DNA from: Vicinamibacterales bacterium | Lineage (GTDB): Bacteria > Acidobacteriota > Vicinamibacteria > Vicinamibacterales > JAKQTR01 | Assembly (NCBI GenBank): GCA_025456345.1 | Contig: JALOKU010000001.1 | Location: 211,758 to 248,528, forward strand | Direction: 5' to 3' | DNA length: 36,771 bases | Shown: in pieces, positions 22,993 to 29,568 of the stretch | How positions within the stretch are numbered: position 1 is the first letter of the stretch | Layout: the number at the start of each line of letters is the position of its first letter | The notes under the pieces: generated by a model | Told to the model about the DNA's origin: nothing | What the model saw: only the letters and a program-made list of their open reading frames with translations | Database searches by the model: none | Position numbers and translations under genes: made by a program

Positions 22993-24357
22993 CTACCGCG
23001 TCTCGGGCCCGCTGATGCGGTCGTAGCCCATGCCGTTCCAGCGGAGGACCGGGTAGACGTCGGCGTCGCCTCGCGGCCGTGTGGCCGGCGAGACCAGCTT
23101 CTCGGCTTCGTATTGGCGTTGGATCGGCGTGACGTCGGGGCTCAATTCGGCGTTCGCGAGCCTGAACGCGGAATCGAACGTGTAGTAGGCGGACCCGATT
23201 GAACCCCCGTTGTCGGGGACGCCGGCCTGGGCCACTCTAATCCGGACCCTGTCGCCGGACTCGGTCGAGATCCCGACGACCTGCGCGTTGTGTCCCAGCT
23301 CCGCCTGCAGGCGGGAACGCGGGAAAACGAGATAGTGCAGTGGCGTCCCCGAGGGGCAGCCGGAGCATCGATAGGCCGCGTCGGCCGCGGGTGAGGATCC
23401 GTTTGCAGCCCCCTCGAATACTGCGAGCGCGGCGCCGCCGGTCTCGTTGGCCGCGCTGCCCACGAGAATCAGCCGGCGGCCGTTCATCTGGACAACCGCC
23501 ATCGCGCCGATGAATCCGGCGCTCCAGTACTCGCTGCGCACCTGCCCCGACCCGTCGAGTGCCTGCAGCACGCCTGGGAAACTCCCCGCCAGTTCGTGGC
23601 CGGCGATCCAGAACGCGCGGGGCTCCGCGGCGTCGATGCCCGCGAACACGCGGGAGAGGCGGACGCTCGTGCAGCGGTGGTCACCGAACGTGATGTCCGT
23701 GTCGATGCGGTGAGTTCTGACCAGGCCGCCCGCATGATCGAACCAGTACATCTGCGGATCCAGATCGGAGTTGCGGGCCAGCAGCACGTCGTCGCGGCCC
23801 GTCCCGCGGAAGTCCCCGATCGCGGACATCCGGTTCAGGTTCACCTGGCCAGATTCCACCGTCGGATCGAAGTCCTTCAGTGGCACTTCGAACGGGTGCG
23901 ACCACAGCAGGTTGTGGTCAAGCCCGCGCGCGTTCAGGCTGTTTCCGACGACCTCCAGTTCGGCCGGTTCGGCGGACGGGGCCGACTGCGCGGGTGCGGG
24001 CGATCCCGGTATCATCCATCCGCCAACCAGGCCCAGCAGGAGGGCCAGGCCTGCCAGCCCGACCCAGACTCCGAGTCTCCGCGGCTCGGCAGCGTGCGCG
24101 TGCTCGGTCTCATCCTGCGGCGGCTGGGCGCTCGGGCGACGCGACTGCCTGAGCAGCCATGCGTCCAGATCCTCCGTGAGCGCGTAGACGACCTCTGCGC
24201 CGCCGGTACCCAGCCGGCGGACCGGCAGGCCCAATTCGCGTTCCCAGCGCTGGGCCGTCCTCACGCCGCGCCCGAGGTGCGCGGCGATCTCCTTCCAGCC
24301 GTCGAGCCGGCCGTTCAGGGAGCCGTGTACGGGGTGACCGTTTGAATCCTGAGTCAT
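22993..24357 (-). CDS. Transmembrane one-component regulator: HTH, membrane helix, periplasmic FG-GAP-like domain
   Basis: A 454-residue protein. Residues 19-50 ('DGWKEIAAHLGRGVRTAQRWERELGLPVRR') are a MerR/excisionase-like winged helix-turn-helix that is common in Acidobacteriota, followed by 'YALTEDLDAWL'. A linker leads to one membrane helix (95-116, 'GVWVGLAGLALLLGLVGGW'), then a large external domain with beta-propeller character ('SAIGDFRGTGRDDVLLARN', then similar blocks) and a CSGC pair. This is the layout of CadC/ToxR-type regulators that sense outside and bind DNA inside without a kinase. The ligand is unknown; neighbours suggest carbohydrate or OYE-related control. ATG 24357 is preferred: it lies 33 bases after a TATACT box; the frame continues upstream without family similarity. 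Confidence 0.8.
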   Translation of the reverse strand: MTQDSNGHPVHGSLNGRLDGWKEIAAHLGRGVRTAQRWERELGLPVRRLGTGGAEVVYALTEDLDAWLLRQSRRPSAQPPQDETEHAHAAEPRRLGVWVGLAGLALLLGLVGGWMIPGSPAPAQSAPSAEPAELEVVGNSLNARGLDHNLLWSHPFEVPLKDFDPTVESGQVNLNRMSAIGDFRGTGRDDVLLARNSDLDPQMYWFDHAGGLVRTHRIDTDITFGDHRCTSVRLSRVFAGIDAAEPRAFWIAGHELAGSFPGVLQALDGSGQVRSEYWSAGFIGAMAVVQMNGRRLILVGSAANETGGAALAVFEGAANGSSPAADAAYRCSGCPSGTPLHYLVFPRSRLQAELGHNAQVVGISTESGDRVRIRVAQAGVPDNGGSIGSAYYTFDSAFRLANAELSPDVTPIQRQYEAEKLVSPATRPRGDADVYPVLRWNGMGYDRISGPETR

Positions 24358-24389
24358 CGGGAGCGGCAGGCAGCGCGCTGTGGAACCTG

Positions 24390-24395
24390 AGTATA
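24390..24395 (-). promoter_or_regulatory. Possible -10 box (TATACT) for the transmembrane regulator gene
   Basis: On the minus strand TATACT ends 32 bases before the ATG at 24357, inside the 40-base gap after the hydrolase stop. Same hexamer and distance as at 5134-5139. The -35 would lie in the end of the hydrolase gene; no good match is seen. Confidence 0.45.
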
Positions 24396-24397
24396 CC

Positions 24398-25378
24398 TCA
24401 CGGAGTTCGACGGTCGGCCCGCGTGTCCGCTTCCGGCCATGCCGCCGCGGCGGACGACCGCAGGGCGCTCGCAATAGCGCCTCCATCCGACGCCTCGTCG
24501 TGGGCCAGCGCGGACCAGGCCATCGCGCCCGCATAGCCGGCCTGGCGAGCCGCCTCCAGGATCTCGGCTGGTGACCGCCGTGATCCCCTCGTCGGGAACT
24601 CGCCGAGAATCAGCGGGCGGTCGAGGCCGAGGCTGGCGACCGCCCGATCGAGCGGGGCCCGCTTCGCGAGGCGATCGTACCAATGCGCCTGATAGACATC
24701 CAGGCCGAGGCCCTCGACAAGCGGCAACGTCCGCGTCGAGGCGCTCCCGACCGTGGCCGCGTGAGCGGTCCGTTGGTGAACGACGCCGACGACGTCGCGG
24801 ATGAACGCCCGCATGGCCGCCCTGGGCACCTCGGCCGGGCGAGGGGGCCACCGCGTGCTCCTCGTGACCCACTCGGGCTCGTTGACAACGTCCCAGGCGC
24901 TGATCGCGGGATGGCGGCCGCAATGAACGAGCAGCGGATCGACCACGAGGTCGATCAGGCGGCGGCGCAGGGCCGGATCGATCGCGTGCGCGCGGCGGCC
25001 GCCGGTTCGCACGCCGTCAACGATGCGGCCTCGCGTGAACCAGTGATAGTCGAAGAGGACGAAGATGGCCTTCAGGCGGGCGCGCTCCAATTCGTCGAGG
25101 GCGGCGTCCGCGTCACGCAACACGTGATCGTCAAGGCCCGCCACGTCGCCGGACGCGGATTCCAGGAGGCCTGCGCGGCCGTCGGCGAACATGAACCAGC
25201 GGACGCGCGTGGCACCGCTGTCGGCCAGCCGGCCGAGCGCCTCGCGCAGCGCCACACGTTGTGGGCGTTGGCCGACGCCGCCCGCCGGCTGCCAGCGGTT
25301 GGCGCCGAAGTCGCCGCCGTAGTTCAGCCACGGCAGGTTGACGCCAATCCAGAAGGGCTCGTCAGCGGGCCAGCGCAT
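24398..25378 (-). CDS. Glycoside hydrolase, GH5/cellulase-superfamily-like TIM barrel
   Basis: A 326-residue protein with features of clan GH-A: opening 'FWIGVNLPWLNYGGDFG', 'TRVRWFMFADGRAG', the acid/base glutamate E167 in 'AWDVVNEPEW' and the nucleophile E260 in 'PLILGEFPT', with 'YQAHWYD' between. Spacing of the two glutamates fits beta-strands 4 and 7. No signal peptide is seen, so the enzyme seems cytoplasmic, or the true start is misjudged. A GTG at 25420 would add 14 residues; neither start has a clear Shine-Dalgarno. The substrate is unknown (beta-mannoside or beta-glucoside are usual). It lies between a small membrane protein and the regulator, all on the minus strand. Confidence 0.72.
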   Translation of the reverse strand: MRWPADEPFWIGVNLPWLNYGGDFGANRWQPAGGVGQRPQRVALREALGRLADSGATRVRWFMFADGRAGLLESASGDVAGLDDHVLRDADAALDELERARLKAIFVLFDYHWFTRGRIVDGVRTGGRRAHAIDPALRRRLIDLVVDPLLVHCGRHPAISAWDVVNEPEWVTRSTRWPPRPAEVPRAAMRAFIRDVVGVVHQRTAHAATVGSASTRTLPLVEGLGLDVYQAHWYDRLAKRAPLDRAVASLGLDRPLILGEFPTRGSRRSPAEILEAARQAGYAGAMAWSALAHDEASDGGAIASALRSSAAAAWPEADTRADRRTP

Positions 25379-25438
25379 GGTCAACAGGGGCGTCCAGACG
25401 CGCGGCGTGCGTTGCCACACCGACGGACGGCGCGATGC

Positions 25439-25615
25439 CTACCGTCGCGGGTCGTCCATCAGCCGGAGCGCGATCGCGAACACCGCGAAGCCGACGGCCC
25501 CACGCCAGTAGCCCTGGGGAGCCAGCAGGAAGCTCTGGCCCGTGAAGGCCGTGTAGGTTCCGACCACGAATGCCAGAGCCCCGAGCCCGATCAACGCCCA
25601 GCAGATGTTCTTCAT
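25439..25615 (-). CDS. Small two-helix membrane protein
   Basis: A 58-residue protein, MKNICWALIGLGALAFVVG at its start, with two hydrophobic helices (about residues 4-20 and 34-50) joined by a short loop and ending in 'LMDDPRR'. Its function is not recognised. The ATG at 25615 follows a GGGGAGG on the minus strand. A longer frame reaching 25717 would have to translate through the REP-like hairpin and heptamer repeats, so the shorter form is preferred. It could be cotranscribed with the hydrolase (60-base gap). Confidence 0.6.
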   Translation of the reverse strand: MKNICWALIGLGALAFVVGTYTAFTGQSFLLAPQGYWRGAVGFAVFAIALRLMDDPRR

Positions 25616-25654
25616 CGCCTCCCCCAATCCCGGCAGAAGTCCACCCCGGGATTG

Positions 25655-25689
25655 CCCTGAGCGAGCCGCGACAGCGGCGAGTCGAAGGG
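25655..25689. repeat. REP-like hairpin element, copy 1
   Basis: The 35-base element starts CCCTGAGCGAG and ends CGAGTCGAAGGG. Outer CCCT/AGGG and inner GCCGC/GCGGC arms can pair around a GACA loop, leaving the conserved GAGCGA and GAGTCGA on either side as an internal loop. A second copy with the same flanks but another centre lies at 32398-32437. Confidence 0.6.
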
Positions 25690-25691
25690 CC

Positions 25692-25705
25692 GAGTCCCGA
25701 GTCCC
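25692..25705. repeat. Short heptamer repeat, GAGTCCC x2
   Basis: GAGTCCC twice followed by GAGCGTGGCC, nearly the same as the right end of the array at 17529 (GAGTCCC then GAGTGTGGCC). It directly follows the REP-like element, in the divergent spacer ahead of the radical SAM activase. Confidence 0.6.
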
Positions 25706-25731
25706 GAGCGTGGCCATGATACCCTCATTTC

Positions 25732-26649
25732 GTGACCGGCTACGTACTGCGGATCGACCGCGGCTCGGCCCACGACGGGCCAGGGCTTCGCACGGCGGTG
25801 GTGCTCAAGGGCTGTCCGCTGCGCTGCTCGTGGTGCGACACCCCCGAGAGTCACCGCATCGAGCCGGAGCTCGCGTTCCGCGAAGACCGCTGCGTCCGGT
25901 GCTTCGAGTGTGTCGACGACTGTAGGCTCGGCGCGATCTCGGAAGTGGACGGGCGGCCGGTCGTCGACCAGGGCGTCTGCCGGTGGTGCGGAGACTGCGC
26001 GGACGGATGCTCGACCGATGCCCGGTTCCAGGTGGGCTCCGTCATGACCGAGTCGCGCGTGCTGCAGGAGATTGAGCGCGACACGCCGCTCCACCGCCAG
26101 TCAGGCGGAGGAGTCACCTTCTCCGGCGGCGAGCCGCTGCTGCAGGCCGAGTTCCTCCTTCGGCTGCTCGAGGGCTGCCGGGCGCTCGGGATTCACTCCG
26201 CCGTCGACACGTGCGGGGCAGCCTCCGCGTACGACGTCGACCGCGTTGCCGATGCCGCGGACCTCCTGCGCTTCGACCTCAAGCACCTCGACGATGCCCG
26301 CCACCGGCGCATCACCGGGTCCTCGAATCACGACATCCTCGACAACCTGCGCCGGGCCATCCGCCGGCACGCTGCGGTGAGGGTCCGGTTCACCCTCGTT
26401 CCCGGCGTGAACGACGACGAGGATCACGTGCGGCGGCTCGCGGGGTTCGTGTCGTCGCTGGGCCTGTCGGAAATCGACGTGCTGCCGTACCGGGCAGTTG
26501 TGGTGGGCAGCTACGAGGCTCTCGGAAGGGCGAATCCCGCGCGCAGCCTCACCGAGCCTGGCCCCGATGCTGTCACCGCGGTGTGTCAGCGGCTGGAGTC
26601 TCAGGGGATGCGCGTGTCAGTCGTTGAGCGGAAGCTGGTGCAGCGTTAG
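25732..26649 (+). CDS. Glycyl-radical enzyme activating protein (radical SAM)
   Basis: A 305-residue activase of the PFL-AE/HpdA type that would generate a glycyl radical on a partner enzyme. The radical SAM cluster is C28-x3-C32-x2-C35 ('CPLRCSWCDTPES'). A ferredoxin insert binds two more clusters: C54/C57/C60/C64 and C83/C86/C89/C93, as in activases of hydroxyphenylacetate decarboxylase, choline TMA-lyase or glycerol dehydratase. Other marks are 'GGGVTFSGGEPLLQ' and 'LVPGVNDDEDHV'. GTG start. Unusually, no glycyl-radical enzyme lies in the window; the gene stands alone between a divergent cluster and convergent guaA. Confidence 0.9.
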   Translation: MTGYVLRIDRGSAHDGPGLRTAVVLKGCPLRCSWCDTPESHRIEPELAFREDRCVRCFECVDDCRLGAISEVDGRPVVDQGVCRWCGDCADGCSTDARFQVGSVMTESRVLQEIERDTPLHRQSGGGVTFSGGEPLLQAEFLLRLLEGCRALGIHSAVDTCGAASAYDVDRVADAADLLRFDLKHLDDARHRRITGSSNHDILDNLRRAIRRHAAVRVRFTLVPGVNDDEDHVRRLAGFVSSLGLSEIDVLPYRAVVVGSYEALGRANPARSLTEPGPDAVTAVCQRLESQGMRVSVVERKLVQR

Positions 26650-26676
26650 TCGAACCCTCTCGCCTCCCGCCTTGGC

Positions 26677-26718
26677 CCCCAAGTCCCTAGCCCCTTGCCC
26701 CCAGCCCCTTGCCCCTAC
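26677..26718. repeat. Heptanucleotide tandem repeat array between convergent genes, six units
   Basis: In-register units: CCCCAAG, TCCCTAG, CCCCTTG, CCCCCAG, CCCCTTG, CCCCTAC. The TAG stop of guaA (26715-26717, minus strand) is in the last unit. It fills the 65-base gap between the activase and guaA. Confidence 0.85.
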
Positions 26719-28535
26719 TCCCACTCTATGGTCCCCGGCGGCTTGGTCGTGACGTCGAGCGCGAGGCCGCTCACACCGGGCAGCGGGAGGATCTGTTCGC
26801 ACAACTCGGCCACGAGGCCGGCTGGCAGTTGCGCCGGCGTCGCCGTCATCGCGCGTTCCGAGTGAATCGGCCGGACGATGACGAACTCGCGCCCGCGGCC
26901 GTCCACCTCGAGGGGAACCAGCGCCGTCGGGCACTGCCAGATCGCGTCATAGATGCCGTGGCGGCGCAGGCCTTCCATCACGAGATGGTCCGCCTCGCGC
27001 AGCAGGTCGAGCCGTGCGCGCGTCACCGTCGCCGCCAGCGGTTTCACTCGCGCCGGGGCACCGGGGGCGAGATTCCAGATGCACCGGTTGACACCCGGGA
27101 CGTGCCTGAACAGGCTGGCGGCCAGTTCCAGCTGCTTCTCCCATGGCGCGTCGCCGCTCACGAGCACCGGGTGTTCGTACGACCGCAGATCGGCCTTCAC
27201 GCCAACCGATTTGATCGGCATCGCGAGCGCCGCCACGCCGAAGCGCGCGGCCACCTCGCCCACCTTCGGCTCGATGTCGGCCAGCCCTTCGCTGTGCGCC
27301 GCGCCGGCGGAGCAGAGCAGCCGCACGCCAAGCCCCGGTCCCGGGAATGGATGACGCCAGACGAGGCCGTGCGGGATGCCGAGCTTCTCGCCGAGTTCGC
27401 GCACCTCGACCTTGTAGAGATCCGCGAGCGGCTCGACGACACGGCCCTCCGCGATCATGCGTTCGATCACGGGCACGCGATTGTGGTGGGTCTTGATCGT
27501 GTCGGCCCGCTTCGTGCCGCCCGTTTCGATGGTATCGGGATAGATCGTGCCCTGGCCCAGGAGGTGGCCCTCGATGCCCAGGCGCTTCGCCTCGCGTTCG
27601 AATACCTCGATGAACGTATTGCCGATGATCGTCCGCTTCTGCTCGGGCTCGACGGCCCCGGCCAGGGCCGACAGGAACGTGTCGCTTGCGTCGACGAAGT
27701 GCAGGTTGCGGTCGAGGCCGAATTCGCGGAAGACCTCCAGCACCTGGCGGCTCTCATCCTTGCGCATCAGGCCGTTGTCCACGTGAAGCAGGTTGAGCCG
27801 GTCCGCGCCGATCGCCATGCCCAGCAGCCGCGCCGCCACCGTTGAATCCACGCCGCCCGACGCCAGCAGGAACACGGACCGGTCGCCGACCTGCCGCCGC
27901 ACCTGGTCCACCCGCTCCTCGACGTACCGCTCCATCGTCCACGACGGCGAGCAGCCGCAGACGCCGAGCACGAAGTTGGCGATCATCTCGTCGCCGTGGA
28001 CCGTGTCGTCCACTTCCGGATGGAACTGGACGCCGTAGCGGCGGAGGGTGTTCGACGCGATGGCAGCAAAGCGGTGCGGCTCACCGGACTCGCCGAGCGA
28101 CGTGTAGCCGACTTCCTCGAACCCCGGTCCCACGCTGGTGACCGAGTCGAAGTGGCTCATCCACACGCGCTCGGTGCGGCCGAGGCCCTTGAAGATCGGG
28201 CTGTCGGCCACCACCCGCAGATCGGCCGGCCCCCACTCGCGGCCGCCGTGGACCACCGTGCCGCCGTAATGCTTGGCCATCTCCTGGTGGCCGAAGCAGA
28301 ACCCGAAGATCGGCACGTCCAGGTCGTAGATGGCCTTGTTGTAGGTCGAGTCCTCGCCGAAGGACGCGAGGCTGGGGCTGCCGGAGATGATGATGCCCTT
28401 GTAGCGGCGGAAGGCGTCGGTCGGGTCCTCGGGCTGCCGGATCTCGGCGAGCACGTGCAGCCGGCGGATCTTGGTGGCGATGAGGTGGGCGTACTGTCCG
28501 CCGAAGTCGATGACGGCGATGGCGTCGTGGGTCAT
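26715..28535 (-). CDS. guaA: GMP synthase (glutamine-hydrolysing), long form
   Basis: A 606-residue enzyme converting XMP, ATP and glutamine to GMP. Glutamine amidotransferase domain: C80 in 'GFCFGHQEMA', H172 and E174 in 'GVQFHPEVD'. ATP-pyrophosphatase domain: 'SGGVDSTVAARL' (226-237). The end 'TKPPGTIEWE' is the conserved C-terminus. It is about 80 residues longer than the E. coli-type enzyme: roughly 90 extra residues lie between 'GPGLGVRLL' (to 407) and 'LLREADHLVMEGL' (from 511), including 'MPIKSVGVKADLRSYEHPVLVSG', which resembles a repeat of the dimerisation subdomain as in the eukaryotic long form. The ATG at 28535 is set by the conserved 'AIAVIDFGGQYAHLI' and by a promoter close upstream. 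Confidence 0.95.
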   Translation of the reverse strand: MTHDAIAVIDFGGQYAHLIATKIRRLHVLAEIRQPEDPTDAFRRYKGIIISGSPSLASFGEDSTYNKAIYDLDVPIFGFCFGHQEMAKHYGGTVVHGGREWGPADLRVVADSPIFKGLGRTERVWMSHFDSVTSVGPGFEEVGYTSLGESGEPHRFAAIASNTLRRYGVQFHPEVDDTVHGDEMIANFVLGVCGCSPSWTMERYVEERVDQVRRQVGDRSVFLLASGGVDSTVAARLLGMAIGADRLNLLHVDNGLMRKDESRQVLEVFREFGLDRNLHFVDASDTFLSALAGAVEPEQKRTIIGNTFIEVFEREAKRLGIEGHLLGQGTIYPDTIETGGTKRADTIKTHHNRVPVIERMIAEGRVVEPLADLYKVEVRELGEKLGIPHGLVWRHPFPGPGLGVRLLCSAGAAHSEGLADIEPKVGEVAARFGVAALAMPIKSVGVKADLRSYEHPVLVSGDAPWEKQLELAASLFRHVPGVNRCIWNLAPGAPARVKPLAATVTRARLDLLREADHLVMEGLRRHGIYDAIWQCPTALVPLEVDGRGREFVIVRPIHSERAMTATPAQLPAGLVAELCEQILPLPGVSGLALDVTTKPPGTIEWE

Positions 28536-28546
28536 GTCAGTCGATA

Positions 28547-28575
28547 ATCTTAGTCTGCCCGGCACAGCCTGTGAA
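28547..28575 (-). promoter_or_regulatory. guaA promoter: TTCACA, 17-base spacer, TAAGAT
   Basis: On the minus strand TTCACA (28575-28570) and TAAGAT (28552-28547) are separated by exactly 17 bases, matching 5 of 6 and 4 of 6 consensus positions. Transcription would start near 28540, only about 5 bases before the ATG, with no room for a Shine-Dalgarno sequence. Confidence 0.6.
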
Positions 28576-28621
28576 GCACGACGTCGGGTTCGGACGGGCG
28601 CCAGGACACCGGCGTGCTAGC

Positions 28622-29416
28622 ATGCGAGCCAGTGGGGTGCGCGGAGTGGCCGACGGACGGATCGACAGAGTCGTGGCGGTGGGCGCGAGCAATCTCACAC
28701 GCGGGTTCCACGCGATTGTCGCCACCGCCAGGAGCGTCTGGGGGCCTGACGTCGAAGTGCTGGCCGCGCTCGGACATGGACGATCCTACGGAAGCCCGAG
28801 CACGTTCCTCGTACGGGGGCTGCCGGGCATCCTGCAATCGGGCCTGTGGCGGGAACTCGAGGCGCATCCGCCGGCGCCGACGCGCGCGCTGGTCACCGAT
28901 GTCGGCAACGACATCATGTACGGCCACCCGCCGGCGCAAATCCTCGGCTGGGTCGATGAGTGCGTGGCGCGTCTGCAGCAGTACACCGCCGATGTCGTGA
29001 TCACGGGCCTGCCGCACGCGGCGACGGCGGGCCTTCCACCCGGCCGGTACCTCCTGTTCCGATCGGTCTTCTTCCCGCGCTGCCGGCTGACGCTCGACGA
29101 CACGATGCGCATCGGGGCCGAAGTGGACCACGGGCTCCAGGAGATTGCCGCGAACCGCGGCGCCGCCTTCCTGAGGCTGAAGCCGGAGTGGTATGGCCTC
29201 GACCCGATTCACATCCGGCCCCGCATGTGGCACGCGGCGTGGCAGGAGATCCTGTGCGGATCGCACCAGGCCGCCGCGGGCCGGCCGGCGGCGCGCAGGG
29301 AAGCCGTGCGCCTCTACTGCCTGCAGCCCGAGCAGGCGACCATCCTGGGCCGCGAGCGGCATACCCCGCAGCGTGGCGTCGCCCTGCGCCGCGGCGGGCG
29401 GGTGTGGCTCTACTGA
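28622..29416 (+). CDS. SGNH/GDSL-like hydrolase family protein
   Basis: A protein of about 264 residues. Three blocks suggest an SGNH esterase/hydrolase fold: 'VVAVGASNLTRG' near the N-terminus (serine in GxSN), 'VTDVGNDIMYG' (block III GND) and 'GLDPIHIRP' (the Asp-x-x-His pair of block V). No signal peptide is seen, so it is probably cytoplasmic. The substrate is unknown. The start is uncertain: GTG 28571, ATG 28622, GTG 28637 and GTG 28646 are all in frame; 28571 would overlap the guaA promoter, and the conserved core begins only after 28646. It is divergent from guaA and convergent to the second PLP gene, separated from it by paired heptamer arrays. Confidence 0.65.
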   Translation: MRASGVRGVADGRIDRVVAVGASNLTRGFHAIVATARSVWGPDVEVLAALGHGRSYGSPSTFLVRGLPGILQSGLWRELEAHPPAPTRALVTDVGNDIMYGHPPAQILGWVDECVARLQQYTADVVITGLPHAATAGLPPGRYLLFRSVFFPRCRLTLDDTMRIGAEVDHGLQEIAANRGAAFLRLKPEWYGLDPIHIRPRMWHAAWQEILCGSHQAAAGRPAARREAVRLYCLQPEQATILGRERHTPQRGVALRRGGRVWLY

Positions 29417-29458
29417 ACTCGGGCGGGCGCGTTCGGATTGGCGCCGCTCCGGCACGGT

Positions 29459-29493
29459 CAGTAGAAAGTAGCCAGTAGCCAGTATTCAGTCGA
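29459..29493. repeat. Heptanucleotide tandem repeat array, unit CAGTAGC x5 (left arm)
   Basis: In-register units CAGTAGA, AAGTAGC, CAGTAGC, CAGTATT, CAGTCGA. They lie 42 bases after the SGNH gene stop. The unit is close to the reverse complement of the CTACTGA units at 29534-29568, so the two arrays form an imperfect long inverted repeat with about 40 bases between. Confidence 0.85.
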
Positions 29494-29533
29494 AACGCAT
29501 GAACTGTCGCAGCGCCAACGTGTAGCTTCCGGC

Positions 29534-29568
29534 CTGCTGACTACTGACTACTCACTACTGACTACTGA
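29534..29568. repeat. Heptanucleotide tandem repeat array, unit CTACTGA x5 (right arm)
   Basis: In-register units CTGCTGA, CTACTGA, CTACTCA, CTACTGA, CTACTGA. The last unit contains the TAG stop codon (29562-29564, minus strand) of the second PLP enzyme and the codon before it. Each unit brings TGA on the plus strand and TAG on the minus strand. Confidence 0.9.

Noticed and set aside
25616..25717. Longer N-terminus for the small membrane protein
   Set aside because: It would translate the REP-like element and the heptamer repeat; the ATG at 25615 has a G-rich ribosome site and starts a normal membrane helix.
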